From contig DATATB010000082.1 of assembly GCA_036268995.1 (NCBI GenBank), forward strand, positions 1 to 35,591: DNA of 35,591 nucleotides. The letters are read 5' to 3'. Position numbers and translations under genes: made by a program. Origin of the DNA: DATATB01 sp036268995. GTDB lineage: Bacteria > Planctomycetota > Planctomycetia > Pirellulales > PNKZ01. Under the pieces are notes generated by a model. It saw nothing but the letters and a program-made list of their open reading frames with translations. It was not told the origin of the DNA and did not search any database. This document shows, in pieces, positions 15,432 through 24,960 of the stretch (position 1 is the stretch's first letter; every line of letters starts with the position of its first letter).

Positions 15432-15692
15432 TCACTTTTCTCCGACGCGCGGCCGGTCGCGGAAATGTCGAACTATTCCCACGACGCTGATCAACACCCA
15501 AAAGCCCTCGACAATCAAGGCGGACAGGTTGAAAGCGAATAGCAGCGACACCGCCAACAGCGCGGCACCCATCGCATTGAGCAGAGAATACGACAGACCT
15601 GTGCTTGAGATCCGGCGCATCTGCAACGCCAGATAAGTGCCGATGATCATTGCCGTACCGATCAGCCCAACACATTCGTGCCAGCTACTCAT
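15432..15692 (-). CDS. CBU_0592-like small membrane protein
   Basis: Starting at ATG 15692 the 86-residue product begins MSSWHECVGLIGTAMIIGTY and has three hydrophobic segments: GLIGTAMIIGTYLAL, NAMGAALLAVSLLFAF and LIVEGFWVLISVVGIV. The pattern, including the short YSLLNAMGA loop, matches the CBU_0592 family of uncharacterised membrane proteins. Longer upstream starts exist but would add non-membrane, low-quality sequence. It is convergent with the haloacid dehalogenase gene. Function is unknown. Confidence 0.65.
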   Translation of the reverse strand: MSSWHECVGLIGTAMIIGTYLALQMRRISSTGLSYSLLNAMGAALLAVSLLFAFNLSALIVEGFWVLISVVGIVRHFRDRPRVGEK

Positions 15693-15897
15693 TACGATTT
15701 TCGCAGTTCTTGGGAAACTGACGGGGCGAGAAACGATGGTGACATTCAATTTTAGAAGCGAAGGGTCGAAGCACAGGGGACGCGACTTCATTCCCGAATC
15801 GAGCCGCGGCCTCTTTTTTCAAGAAACCGCTTCGAAACGATTGATTGAAACCGTTCGGTAGTTCTGACACTTTTTTCCAACCCACCCACCCGCAACG

Positions 15898-16473
15898 TCA
15901 CCGCTTGTCGCCAGGCCCATCCAGCTCATCGGGCAGCACGTCGTCCAGGTCGCTCGCTGGCAGGGACGCGGCGAACCAGACCCAAGTTCCGCACTTTGCC
16001 GACTGATCCAAGGTCCGCTTGATCCTGGCGAACTCCGGATGATCCTTGCGCAGGTAGTAGATGCCCGCGTGTCCTTTGAACAGGACGCGCAGCGTCCGAT
16101 TGTCGTGGTCGGTCACTTGTTGCACGCCGGGATCCTTATCGGCGAGGTCCAAGCGCGTGGTGCCCGTCATTTGGTCGGTACTGACGGCCAGTGGCTGCCG
16201 CTTTTCGAAGCTCTTGGCCGCCCGTGCGACGTAGTCGTCGTAGCCCTGCGTGCCCAGCTGGAGTTGCACCTCCGGACCTTCGAGGAAGTGAACGACCGTT
16301 TCCGCGTCGTGCTGCTGGATGTCGATCACGTGCATCAGCCTCACGTTCGGCCACGGTTCGCCACCGCTCGCCGGTTTTTCCGCCGGAGCGTCGGCCCGGC
16401 CGCACCCGCCCGCGCACTGGACGGCGACCACCACGATTCCCACGAGCAGCGAATGCGATGAGTCGCGAGTCAT
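15898..16473 (-). CDS. Putative lipoprotein, unknown
   Basis: The 191-residue product has a short basic N-terminus and hydrophobic core (SLLVGIVVVAVQCAGGC) with cysteines at positions 20 and 24, either of which could be the lipobox cysteine, so it is probably exported and lipid-anchored. The mature part is polar with no family I recognise; segments such as TVVHFLEGPEVQLQLGTQGYDDY and GIYYLRKDHPEFARIKRTL suggest a small alpha/beta domain. It is transcribed after the small immunity-like gene at 16497-16766, 23 bp apart, and may share its transcript. Confidence 0.6.
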   Translation of the reverse strand: MTRDSSHSLLVGIVVVAVQCAGGCGRADAPAEKPASGGEPWPNVRLMHVIDIQQHDAETVVHFLEGPEVQLQLGTQGYDDYVARAAKSFEKRQPLAVSTDQMTGTTRLDLADKDPGVQQVTDHDNRTLRVLFKGHAGIYYLRKDHPEFARIKRTLDQSAKCGTWVWFAASLPASDLDDVLPDELDGPGDKR

Positions 16474-16496
16474 GGCTCAATCCTGCCGATGAACAT

Positions 16497-16766
16497 TCAG
16501 GGCTTAAGAGCGGCTAAAAAGCCGTTTACGCGCTCGCGTAATCCTGCTTCGCTCAATTCGTAGTCTTTACGAGATTCGCTTGGTTCGTAAAGATCAGCAA
16601 CGCAAAAGATCGAAGATAGGCACTCGCTGATCGCGTCGTTGTCTTGTTTGCACTCGCCTCCATCTCGCTCTGACTTCCACCGTTCGATGTAGGTGTTGAC
16701 AGAATCGCCGGCGGCGATATCTCCAGTCGCGAATCTCGTCGCAAAACGAAGGAGTTCAGCGCTCAT
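16497..16766 (-). CDS. Colicin D immunity-like protein, orphan
   Basis: The 89-residue product matches, from memory, the pattern of colicin D-type immunity proteins (Colicin_immun, PF09204). It has an N-terminal helix with ATGDIAAGDSVNTYIERWK, then LSSIFCVADLYEPSESRKDYELSEAGLRERV, where the family shows an acidic L/FxxxDxYxP...R...LsExeLre pattern. Such proteins neutralise tRNA-cleaving toxins by blocking the active site with acidic residues. No cognate toxin gene is next to it. By eye its GC content is about 50 percent, well below the flanking genes, which suggests acquisition. Neighbours are a lipoprotein gene downstream and pckA upstream on the same strand. Confidence 0.6.
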   Translation of the reverse strand: MSAELLRFATRFATGDIAAGDSVNTYIERWKSERDGGECKQDNDAISECLSSIFCVADLYEPSESRKDYELSEAGLRERVNGFLAALKP

Positions 16767-16817
16767 CGTAGAGAGTCGTCACGGAACATCTTACGTTTCT
16801 AGCGCGGCAGCCCGTTC

Positions 16818-18401
16818 TCATCCCGCTCTCGGCCCGGCGGCGCACGTCGCGTCGCTGGCTTCGGCGCGGTAGTTGTCGAAGTTTTTTTGGAAGAGGGCGG
16901 CGAGCTTGCGGGCGGCTTGCTGGTGGGCGTCGCGGCTGGGCCAGGTGTTCCAGGGTATGAGGACTTCGCTGGGCACGCCGGGGCAGGCGGTGGGGATTTG
17001 CAGGCCGAAGATCGGGTCCTCGATTGTCGGGGCCCGCTGCAAGTCGCCGTGGTGGATCGCGTCGATCATGGCCCGCGTGTATTCGATGTTCAGCCGCGCG
17101 CCGACGCCGTAGGCCCCGCCCGACCAACCGGTGTTCACCAGCCAGGCCTGCGCGCCGTGGGCTTGCATCCGCTGGGCCAGCATTTCGGCATACTTGGTCG
17201 GATGCCAGACGAGAAACGCCGCGCCGAAGCAGGCCGAGAACGTGGCGGTCGGCTCGGTGATGCCGACTTCCGTGCCGGCAATTTTTGCGGTGTAGCCGCT
17301 GATGAAATGGTACATGGCCTGGGCAGGCGTGAGCCGGCTCACCGGCGGCAGCACGCCGAAGGCATCGCACGTGAGCAGGATCACGTTTTTCGGATGCCCG
17401 CCGATGCATGGGATTTTGGCATTCGCGATGGACTCGATGGGATAGGCGGCACGCGTGTTTTCGGTAAACGCGTCGCTCTCGTAATCAACCTTCCGCGTCT
17501 CTTCGTCGTACTCGCAATTTTCGAGAATGGCGCCGAAGCGGATGGCCGCGTGGATCTCGGGCTCTTTGTCGGGCCGCAGATGGATGCACTTGGCGTAGCA
17601 GCCGCCTTCGATGTTAAAGACGCCCTCGTCGGTCCAACAGTGTTCGTCGTCGCCGATGAGCTTACGGCGAGGGTCGGCCGAGAGCGTGGTTTTGCCGGTG
17701 CCGGAGAGACCGAAGAATAGCGACACGTCGCCGCCGGCGCCTTCGTTGGCCGAGCAGTGCATCGAGAGCACGCCCTGCTTGGGCATCAGGTAGTGCATCA
17801 GTGTGAAGATGCCCTTCTTCATTTCGCCGGCGTATTCCGAGCCCAGGATCACGAACTCCTTGGTCTCGAACGACAGCTCGATGCTGGTCTTCGAGGTCAT
17901 TTGCTTGGTGTAGGGATTGGCCGGAAACTCGCCGGCGTTGTAGATCACGTAGTCCGGGTCGCCGAAGTCGGCCAACTCGGCCGGCGTCGGGCGGATCAGC
18001 ATGTTGTGCATGAACAGTGCATGGTACGGCCGGGCGCAGATCACGCGCACCTTGAGCCGGTACTTGGGATCCCAGCCGGCGTAGCCGTCAACGACGTAAA
18101 TCCGTGGCCGAATGTTCAGATAATCGACGGCCCGCTGGCGGTTGATGAAGAACGACTGCTCGGCCAACGGGATATTGATCGGCCCCCACCAGACGTCGCC
18201 CGCGCTGTCGGGATGTTCGACGATGCGTTTGTCCTTGGGGCTGCGGCCGGTCTTGCTGCCCGAGTAGCTGAGCAGCGCGCCGCTGGCGGTGATGACGCCG
18301 CGATCGTGCTTGATGGCCTCTTCGTAGAGCCGCGCCGGGGGCGCGTTGCGCAGCACGTCGGTGACATAGACCTGCCGGGCGCTAAGATCGAGCTTTTGCA
18401 T
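16818..18401 (-). CDS. pckA: Phosphoenolpyruvate carboxykinase (ATP)
   Basis: ATP-dependent PEP carboxykinase converts oxaloacetate and ATP to PEP, ADP and CO2 at the start of gluconeogenesis. The 527-residue length is typical. The P-loop GLSGTGKTTLSADP at about residues 231-244, the metal-binding HCSANEG and the nucleotide-binding IGDDEHCWTD are all intact, as are SYSGSKTGRSPKDKR near the N-terminus and the C-terminal NTGWSGGAYGVG. Two adjacent ATG codons exist (18404 and 18401); the second has better spacing to AAAAGGGG. The gene overlaps the end of the upstream penicillin acylase gene by 20 bp, suggesting co-transcription. The C-terminus is slightly extended by an Ala-rich tail. Confidence 0.96.
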   Translation of the reverse strand: MQKLDLSARQVYVTDVLRNAPPARLYEEAIKHDRGVITASGALLSYSGSKTGRSPKDKRIVEHPDSAGDVWWGPINIPLAEQSFFINRQRAVDYLNIRPRIYVVDGYAGWDPKYRLKVRVICARPYHALFMHNMLIRPTPAELADFGDPDYVIYNAGEFPANPYTKQMTSKTSIELSFETKEFVILGSEYAGEMKKGIFTLMHYLMPKQGVLSMHCSANEGAGGDVSLFFGLSGTGKTTLSADPRRKLIGDDEHCWTDEGVFNIEGGCYAKCIHLRPDKEPEIHAAIRFGAILENCEYDEETRKVDYESDAFTENTRAAYPIESIANAKIPCIGGHPKNVILLTCDAFGVLPPVSRLTPAQAMYHFISGYTAKIAGTEVGITEPTATFSACFGAAFLVWHPTKYAEMLAQRMQAHGAQAWLVNTGWSGGAYGVGARLNIEYTRAMIDAIHHGDLQRAPTIEDPIFGLQIPTACPGVPSEVLIPWNTWPSRDAHQQAARKLAALFQKNFDNYRAEASDATCAAGPRAG

Positions 18402-20661
18402 CATGCCCCTTTTCGACTTGCCGATTGGCGGGCCCGGCCTCGGCCGCCTCGTCGCCCGGATGATACACTCGGCGAGCCGCCGCCCGCACTTCGTCCCACT
18501 CAAACAGCTCGGGCTTGAATCGCTGGTCCGACACGAGCTGCGCCTGGTCGAAATAGTTGCGGCTGCGTGGGTCGCCGCTGGAGCCGAAGTGCAGCAGCGA
18601 CGCGCCGCGCACGCGATCGCCAAACTCGTACACGGCCATGTACGTGGGGCCGACGACGCCGTAATGATTCTTGAGCGTGCGCACCAGCGGCAGGTTGATC
18701 GTGGGCGTGTAATACTGGGTAAAGATCACGCCCAGCGGCCCGTGCGTGCCGGCGCATGGCAGGCTGGGCAGGGCATCATCAAAGGGGACGCGCAGCAGAT
18801 CGGCCACGTCGGCGTGGCGCTGGATGCGATGCGTCCGGCCGAAGGGGACTTTCCAAGTCCCATATAAGGCCTGCAACTCGGCCGCCGCCTGCACCAGCGC
18901 GCGGAACCGTAGCGGCATGCTCTGCTCGTAGCGCGGCTTGAGCGTCTCGCCAGGATAATCGGTTCCGTACAGCTCGTCGTACCAGGCCACGCACAGCGTG
19001 GCTTGCGTCGAGGCGTGCGTCGTGCGGCAATCCCAATCCAGCAGGTGACGCAAATACGGGCTGACCCGCGCGGCGAGCGCGGTGTCCTGTTGCTCGAGCA
19101 GTTTGAGCTGCCGCGCGTACTCGGGCAACTCGTGTTTGGCCCAATACAGCGTGGTGTCGAAGGCCCAGCGCTGGAGTTCGTCGAACGTCAGATCCTTGGC
19201 TGCTGAGAGCATCTCGCGCGAGCGCTTGGCCCGGCGCTTGTCGTCGTGCCGGTCTTGCACCATGTAGGCGGGAAAATCTTCGAGCCGCGGATTGCCGGCG
19301 TCGGTGGTGGTAAACGGGCTGGAGTTGCAGTTCTGCACATAGCCGGAGGCCGGATTGAATATCTGCGGCAAGTCGTCGAGCGTATGAAAACCCTGCCACT
19401 CGGTGGCCGGGTCGCTGCCGTCGACGGGTTTGGTCCAATCGAAGCGCGGATTGCGCCGCGGAATGATGCCGTTGTACAAATAAAAGATGTTGCCCTGCCG
19501 GTCGGCATACAGCACGTTCATGATTGGGAAGTTCATGCCCGACAGGGCCGCGCGGAAGTCCGCAAAGGTCTGCGCCTTCAGCAGTTTGACCGCCTGCCGC
19601 AGCAGCACGGTGTCGTACAGCCGCGCGATGCGCACGGCCAGGCGATGCTGTGCATCTTCCTGTGACACGATCGGGCCGTGGTGCGTACGCGAGAAGTGAT
19701 ACGTGCGCGTGATGAAGCCGTCGAGCGTTTTGATGCGCAGCGGCTCTTCCCAAGCCACGGCCGTGCGATAGCCGGCTCCGTCGCGATAACGCAGCGGATG
19801 CTGCGGATCGTCGAACGTTTCGCGCCACACGTCGGCCACGTCGGGCTCGTTGGTGGTGAAGGTCCAGCCCAGGTGCTCGTTGTGGCCCATGCCCGGCAGG
19901 GGGCTGCCGAAGAACGTGGCGCCGGAGAAATTCCATCCCTCGCCGCTGCGCAGATGCGCTTCGTACATCTGGCCGAAGCCGAACCACGGCTGATGCGGAT
20001 TGGCAAACAGCAGGGCCTTGCCGTCGCGTGTTTTGCTTGGGGCAATGGCCCAGCCGTTGGAGCCGGTGAGGCCCGAAATATTCGGTAGCATGCGCGGCAA
20101 TACGCTGCTGGGCAGACCCGCGTGGCGAAACGTCAATTCCAGCGTGAGGTGCCGGCCGACGGCCAGCACGTGCCAGGGCTCGAAGTGCCGGATGAGCCGT
20201 GGGCGCACGGCCGGATGCATGCGGAGGTAGTAATTCAGCCCGCCGACGTAGGCTTCGTACAGGCGTCGGGTGGGCGCCTCGATCGCTTCGTATTCCTGCC
20301 GCGAGCGGCCGACGATTTCGAAGGCCCGGTTGAGCAGGTCGGAGTTCAAGCCGCTGGGACCGTGGACTTCGCTGTAGCGGCCCAAGCCGAGGATGTAGGT
20401 GTCTTCGACTTGCCAGAAATAATCTTCGGCCTGGGCATAGGCGAAGCCGAAGATGACGCTCTCGTCGTTGGGGCCGTCGATGTGCGGCGTGCCCCACTGG
20501 TCGCGATAGATGAGCACGCTTTGGGCCAAGGTCGTGGCGGCCGTGTCCAGCGGCGCGGGCACGTCGGTCGGTTCGGCCTGGACCACTACCTGGGCTGCGG
20601 CCAACAGCCCCAGCCAGGCGGCCAGTGCCATCAGCGGCTTGCGGGCCATGTGAGCAATCAC
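18382..20661 (-). CDS. Penicillin acylase family Ntn-hydrolase
   Basis: The start is GTG 20661, 4 nt behind AGGAGG, giving 759 residues with a signal peptide (MIAHMARKPLMALAAWLGLLAAA). The chain is a penicillin acylase/AHL acylase-type N-terminal nucleophile hydrolase. The alpha part opens with YRDQWGTPHIDGPNDESVIFGFAYAQAEDYFWQ. The autocleavage site and catalytic serine are at S201 in TGSNGWAIAP, with the expected following FANPHQPW. Such enzymes are matured in the periplasm and cleave amides such as penicillins or acyl-homoserine lactones; substrate cannot be assigned. The 3' end overlaps pckA by 20 bp, an unusual partner. The C-terminus is charged and appears complete. Confidence 0.9.
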   Translation of the reverse strand: MIAHMARKPLMALAAWLGLLAAAQVVVQAEPTDVPAPLDTAATTLAQSVLIYRDQWGTPHIDGPNDESVIFGFAYAQAEDYFWQVEDTYILGLGRYSEVHGPSGLNSDLLNRAFEIVGRSRQEYEAIEAPTRRLYEAYVGGLNYYLRMHPAVRPRLIRHFEPWHVLAVGRHLTLELTFRHAGLPSSVLPRMLPNISGLTGSNGWAIAPSKTRDGKALLFANPHQPWFGFGQMYEAHLRSGEGWNFSGATFFGSPLPGMGHNEHLGWTFTTNEPDVADVWRETFDDPQHPLRYRDGAGYRTAVAWEEPLRIKTLDGFITRTYHFSRTHHGPIVSQEDAQHRLAVRIARLYDTVLLRQAVKLLKAQTFADFRAALSGMNFPIMNVLYADRQGNIFYLYNGIIPRRNPRFDWTKPVDGSDPATEWQGFHTLDDLPQIFNPASGYVQNCNSSPFTTTDAGNPRLEDFPAYMVQDRHDDKRRAKRSREMLSAAKDLTFDELQRWAFDTTLYWAKHELPEYARQLKLLEQQDTALAARVSPYLRHLLDWDCRTTHASTQATLCVAWYDELYGTDYPGETLKPRYEQSMPLRFRALVQAAAELQALYGTWKVPFGRTHRIQRHADVADLLRVPFDDALPSLPCAGTHGPLGVIFTQYYTPTINLPLVRTLKNHYGVVGPTYMAVYEFGDRVRGASLLHFGSSGDPRSRNYFDQAQLVSDQRFKPELFEWDEVRAAARRVYHPGDEAAEAGPANRQVEKGHDAKARS

Positions 20662-20920
20662 GTCGCCTCCTCTGGCGGCGATTGGCATTCCAGACGAATT
20701 GATCAAGAGCCGCGCGAGCTTACCGCGGCAACGTTGTCGGTGAGCTGCCAATCCTAGCCTGCTGGGCAAGGCGGTCGCAACCCTCTGGCTGGCTGAGATT
20801 CGACCAGGCGCGGGGAATGTTGGCGCGGTTGCGCAAGGACTCCCCAGGCTGACGCCATGGGGCTCGCCTAAGAATGCGCTTTAAACGTGCTGACTGCTTA
20901 TCTGACTTCTGCCACGGACT
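20662..20920. other. Intergenic leader of penicillin acylase gene
   Basis: On the minus strand it carries the AGGAGG site at about 20666-20671 just before the start. A CCCCA...TGGGG hairpin near 20845-20870 lacks a T tract. No other feature is seen. Confidence 0.4.
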
Positions 20921-22921
20921 CTAGCCGCTGAGGAAGCCGAGCCGCTGGAGCCACCACTGGATGTCCATGCCGATGACCAGCACCATTAGGCCGATGATGA
21001 AGACAAAGCCGGCATAGTGGAAAGCCACGATCACTCGCTCGCTCACCGGCTTGCCGCGAATGCCCTCCATCAGCAGAAAAGCCATGTGCCCGCCGTCGAG
21101 CACGGGAATGGGCAGGAAATTCAGCACGGCCAGGTTGGCGCTGAGCATGCACAGGAACCGCAGGAACTCGGCCAGGCCGGCCGTGGCCGCGGCGCCCGCC
21201 ACCAACGGAATGCGGCCGGGGCCCGCCAGGTTCGATACGGAAATCTTGCGGGCGAACAATTGCCGCAAGAATCCATACACCTGGCCGACGGACTCTTTCG
21301 TTTCGCGCCCGGCCAGCGACATGGCCTCGCCAAAACTGTGCGCCACTTGCGTGTAGCTATCGGCATCGAAGCGCAGGCCACGGTCCGGATTGAACCAGTC
21401 CTTGGCCACGGTCGATGCGATCGTTACCGTCCGGCCACCGCTCAAGCCGAGTTGCACTTTCGTGCCGGCGGGAAACGTTTGCAGAATCGTAAAGAACACC
21501 GGCCAATTACTTTTTTCGGTGAACTCGATTTTCTTGTCGTCGCCGGGCTTTGGCTCCTTCGGATCGGAAACGATCTTCGCCCACTCGATTTTCTCGCCAG
21601 GCTTGAGTTGGCTGGCGGCTGCTGAGTCGACCGCGACGACTTCGTTCTCGATTGGGTAGGCGAGGCCGAGCGTCGGCAGATCGATCGGCTCGTCTTCAAA
21701 GTAGCTCGGCGAGAAGACGAAATTGCTGAGCTGCTTGATCTCCAATTCCACCGGCTGCGAATCACGCTCGAGCGAGAGCTTGACGGTTTGACCGGCCTTT
21801 TGTGCCAGCCGCTCGGGTAGCCGCAGCGGATCGCCGACGGGCTCGCCGTCGACCTTGACCAGCCGATCGCCCACGCGCACGCCGGCTGCCGCAGCCGGAC
21901 CGCCGGAGCGCAGGGCCGAAATTTTTCCGGCCCGCATGACGACGCCCAGTTCGAGCATCGGCCGCGGCGGCACCGTGACCGTCAGCCGCGATCCTTGATC
22001 GCCGGCCGGCTTAGCATCCTTAACGTCCTGCTCACTGCGGACGATGGTCAGCTTGACCGGCTCGTTCACATGGCGATCGAACTGTTCGTTGAGCGCGAGA
22101 TACGAATCGACGGGCTGGCCATCGACCGCCACGACGTGATCTTTCGGCTTCAGTTCCGCAGCCAGCGCCTTGTCCCAGACCGGCCCCAGTGGCTCGCCGG
22201 GCGCCAGCGTGGTGACCAGTGGGTTGGTGACACCGATCGTCGGCCGCCCCTTGGTATCGTCGGGCGTGATCATCACGGTGATCGGATCTTTGACGCCCGG
22301 CCGCTCGATCACGAACCGCACGGCGCCGGACGATAATACAACGCTGTTCATCAGATCGCGGAAGCGCGTGACGCGCGCATCGCCGATCTCGAGAATCTTG
22401 TCGCCCGGGCGAATGCCGGCTTGCCAGGCGGCCTGGCCCGGGATCACGGTGCCGACGATGCAGGGCGTTTCCTTGAGACCCATGCTGTAGGCGATGGCCG
22501 CCAGCACGAAGGCGAAGATCACGTTCATGATCACGCCGGCCGAGATGATCGCCATGCGCTTGGGCACGCTCTGGGCCGGATAGCTGCGCGGGTCGAGCAC
22601 CTCGGGCTCTTGCATCGAGCGCTCGCGCTCGTCGGCCGAGTTGCTGGGGTTATCGTCCTGGCCCAGCATCTTCACATAGCCGCCCAAGGGCAGGATGCCG
22701 ATGCCGTATTCGGTTTCGCCCCAGCGATGGCTGAAGAACTTGAGGCCATAGATGTCGAAGCCCAGAAAGAACTTTTCGCACTTCACGCCGCAGGCTTTGG
22801 CCACGGCGAAGTGTCCCAGTTCGTGGACGAAAATGACCATCCCGAGGCCGAAGGCCACTTCGAGGATGAGCAGCCAATTGGATGGTTCGAACAACCAGTA
22901 CGCGGTCAGAGACAAGCCCAA
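20921..22921 (-). CDS. rseP: RseP-type site-2 protease, enlarged
   Basis: A TTG at 22921 lies 7 nt after a perfect AGGAGG (22929-22934) and is preferred to the ATG at 22945; it gives 666 residues. The zinc site is HELGH (H33, E34, H37), and the second catalytic motif is NFLPIPVLDGGH near the C-terminus. There are the usual four membrane segments and at least two PDZ domains in between (GTVIPGQAAWQAGIRPGDKIL and ALRSGGPAAAAGVRVGDRLV). RseP proteases cleave anti-sigma factors inside the membrane during envelope stress. The protein is about 200 residues longer than the E. coli form, as usual in planctomycetes, with an extra domain before the last segments. It overlaps dxr by 16 bp and is surely co-transcribed. 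Confidence 0.93.
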   Translation of the reverse strand: MGLSLTAYWLFEPSNWLLILEVAFGLGMVIFVHELGHFAVAKACGVKCEKFFLGFDIYGLKFFSHRWGETEYGIGILPLGGYVKMLGQDDNPSNSADERERSMQEPEVLDPRSYPAQSVPKRMAIISAGVIMNVIFAFVLAAIAYSMGLKETPCIVGTVIPGQAAWQAGIRPGDKILEIGDARVTRFRDLMNSVVLSSGAVRFVIERPGVKDPITVMITPDDTKGRPTIGVTNPLVTTLAPGEPLGPVWDKALAAELKPKDHVVAVDGQPVDSYLALNEQFDRHVNEPVKLTIVRSEQDVKDAKPAGDQGSRLTVTVPPRPMLELGVVMRAGKISALRSGGPAAAAGVRVGDRLVKVDGEPVGDPLRLPERLAQKAGQTVKLSLERDSQPVELEIKQLSNFVFSPSYFEDEPIDLPTLGLAYPIENEVVAVDSAAASQLKPGEKIEWAKIVSDPKEPKPGDDKKIEFTEKSNWPVFFTILQTFPAGTKVQLGLSGGRTVTIASTVAKDWFNPDRGLRFDADSYTQVAHSFGEAMSLAGRETKESVGQVYGFLRQLFARKISVSNLAGPGRIPLVAGAAATAGLAEFLRFLCMLSANLAVLNFLPIPVLDGGHMAFLLMEGIRGKPVSERVIVAFHYAGFVFIIGLMVLVIGMDIQWWLQRLGFLSG

Positions 22922-24066
22922 CGTGCAACCTCCTGACGTGCCCATGCGTCCAGCTCGGCGAGCCGGGTGAGCGACGGATTGGCCTCGAAGTGATGATTTG
23001 CCAGCACACTGCGGCAAGTGGGAACGATTTCGGTGAATTTTAGCTCGCCCGACAAGAAGCCGGCTACTGCCGCTTCGTTGGCGGCATTGAGCACGGCGCC
23101 GGTGGTGCCGCCTGCGCGGGCCGCCTCCCAGCCCAGCTCCAAAGCCGGGAAGCGATCGAGGTCCGGCGGCTCGAAGTCGAATTGCCAGGCTTTTTGCCAG
23201 TCCATGCGGGCGGCAATCCCTGGCCGGCGCTCGGGATACGTCAACGCATATTGAATCGGCAGCTTCATGTCCGGCGGGCTGAGTTGGGCCACGACCGAGC
23301 CGTCGACAAACTCGACCAGCGAATGCACCACCGATTGCGGGTGGATCACGACTTCGATCTGCTCGGCCGGAATATCGAACAGCCAGCGGGCCTCGATGAT
23401 TTCCAGGGCTTTGTTCATCATCGTGGCCGAATCCACGGTGATTTTGCGGCCCATCCGCCAGTTGGGATGCGCCAGCGCGTCTTCCACCGTGACTTCGGCC
23501 AGTTCGGCCAGCGCATGTTTGCGAAACGGCCCGCCGCTGGCCGTGAGGATGATCCGCCGCACTTGTCCCGCCCGCCCGGCTTCCAGCGCCTGAAATACCG
23601 CGCTGTGCTCGCTATCGACCGGCAGAATGCGAGCCCCGCGACGCCGCGCCAAATCCATGACCAGCGGGCCGGCCATGACCAGCGTTTCTTTGTTGGCCAG
23701 GGCCACGGTTTTTCCCGCTTCCAGCGCGGCCCAAGTCCCCTGCAAGCCTGCGCTGCCGACAATGGCCGACAACACGATGTCGACCTCGGGGCTGGCCACG
23801 ATCTGCTCGACCGCATCGGAGCCGACGAGCAACTCGGCGGAACCCAGCCGCGACCAGTCGTGTTCGGCCGCGGCCTGTGGATCGGTAACGACGACCCAGC
23901 GCGGGCCGAACCGTGCAGCCTGTTCTTCCAGCAGCCCGGTGTTGCGATGGGCGGCCAGGGCCACCGCCTCCAAGCGTCCACCGGAGGCGGCAATCACTTC
24001 CAGTGCATTGCGGCCAATGCTGCCGGTCGAGCCCAGCACGGCAACTTTCGTGGCTTGGTCGCTCAT
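22906..24066 (-). CDS. dxr: 1-deoxy-D-xylulose 5-phosphate reductoisomerase
   Basis: DXP reductoisomerase converts DXP to MEP with NADPH, the committed step of the non-mevalonate isoprenoid pathway. The 386-residue length is standard. The nucleotide-binding GSTGSIGRNALEVI is at residues 12-25, KETLVMAG is the conserved NADPH/substrate loop, and the metal ligands sit in VDSEHSAVFQAL and the substrate loop in HPNWRMGRKITVDSATMMNK. Nothing is missing. It is the first gene of a dxr-rseP operon, a pairing found in many bacteria with the isoprenoid-lipid genes. Confidence 0.97.
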   Translation of the reverse strand: MSDQATKVAVLGSTGSIGRNALEVIAASGGRLEAVALAAHRNTGLLEEQAARFGPRWVVVTDPQAAAEHDWSRLGSAELLVGSDAVEQIVASPEVDIVLSAIVGSAGLQGTWAALEAGKTVALANKETLVMAGPLVMDLARRRGARILPVDSEHSAVFQALEAGRAGQVRRIILTASGGPFRKHALAELAEVTVEDALAHPNWRMGRKITVDSATMMNKALEIIEARWLFDIPAEQIEVVIHPQSVVHSLVEFVDGSVVAQLSPPDMKLPIQYALTYPERRPGIAARMDWQKAWQFDFEPPDLDRFPALELGWEAARAGGTTGAVLNAANEAAVAGFLSGELKFTEIVPTCRSVLANHHFEANPSLTRLAELDAWARQEVARWACL

Positions 24067-24493
24067 GCGTGCGGGTCAGCAGGGCCGAATTGCCGGGGCG
24101 ATAAATAATTGGAAAGGCGAAAAAACCGGTCGAAAACGCACCAAGTGTCCAAGCTCGCGAGGCTAGAACCAACTGGAGCGCAAAGTCGTTGGCGCCAAAG
24201 CGCGGCTGTGGAGCATGGCGGCCGCGCGGCTCGCGCTTGGCGGGCGAGCCGGCCGGCAATGTAATCTACAGCCCGATAAAGCTTTCCGGCATTCTAGACG
24301 ACTTTCGCCCGCCGCCACAACCCGAGCGGGAGGTCCTTTAAAGACAGATTCGGGCGGCTGGGCAATCGCTCAGCCAGCAGTTTTTCGTGTTCGACGGCAA
24401 CACTCTGCTGACGGCAAACCGAACCCTTCCTCAAAACCACGGAGTGGAAGCGCACTCGGACCAAATTGTGCTCGCAAGAACTCGGATCAGCGC

Positions 24494-24531
24494 AAAAAAA
24501 GGCCCCCGGAAAAGATGGGTCCCAGGGGGGC
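24494..24531 (-). terminator. Rho-independent terminator, minus strand
   Basis: Read on the minus strand, GCCCCC (24531-24526) and GGGGGC (24507-24502) form the stem, with an inner TGGGACCCA palindrome, followed by seven T residues. The nearest upstream minus-strand gene ends over 500 bp away at 25049, so it either closes a long 3' end or an unannotated small RNA. Confidence 0.65.
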
Positions 24532-24960
24532 AAAGGACGCCATCCGTTTCCGGGAGCGATTGGACGCTCGTGCGCGGCCGGGGCTGCTGAGGCTGCCGTG
24601 GCCGACGCTGATGATTTTCTTCTGCTCGATCCGACTAGCGGCGGGCGATCGGGCTCAATCGCCATAGCCGGCTAACTCTTCTCCCCCTGATGTACGGAAG
24701 CGTCCGCCAACATCCTTGTCGACGGGTGTCGCTCCGTGGTCCGCAGATAGGCCTCAAACAAACAGGCGGCCTCTCCGATGCAGACCCTCCACGCGGTTGC
24801 TTGGTGTCTTGTTCGTCCTGAGCCGTCGCAAACTCGCCCGTCGGCCGGTTAGCGGCTGCTCAAGAGGGCGGGAAGATAGGAGAATCAATTTGCCCGGTCA
24901 AGGCCGGTTTGCGTGAGGAATCAATGAACGTTCGCAGGCCGCTGAAAAACGGAGGAATTC

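Noticed and set aside
15417..15450. Bidirectional terminator between the haloacid dehalogenase and CBU_0592-like genes
   Set aside because: The GCGTC...GACGC dyad is imperfect, interrupted by mismatches and without a clear T tract.
24294..24665. Minus-strand frame of 123 codons with a purine-rich upstream stretch
   Set aside because: It reads through a strong minus-strand terminator, and its Ser/Ala/Pro-rich sequence shows no fold-like pattern.
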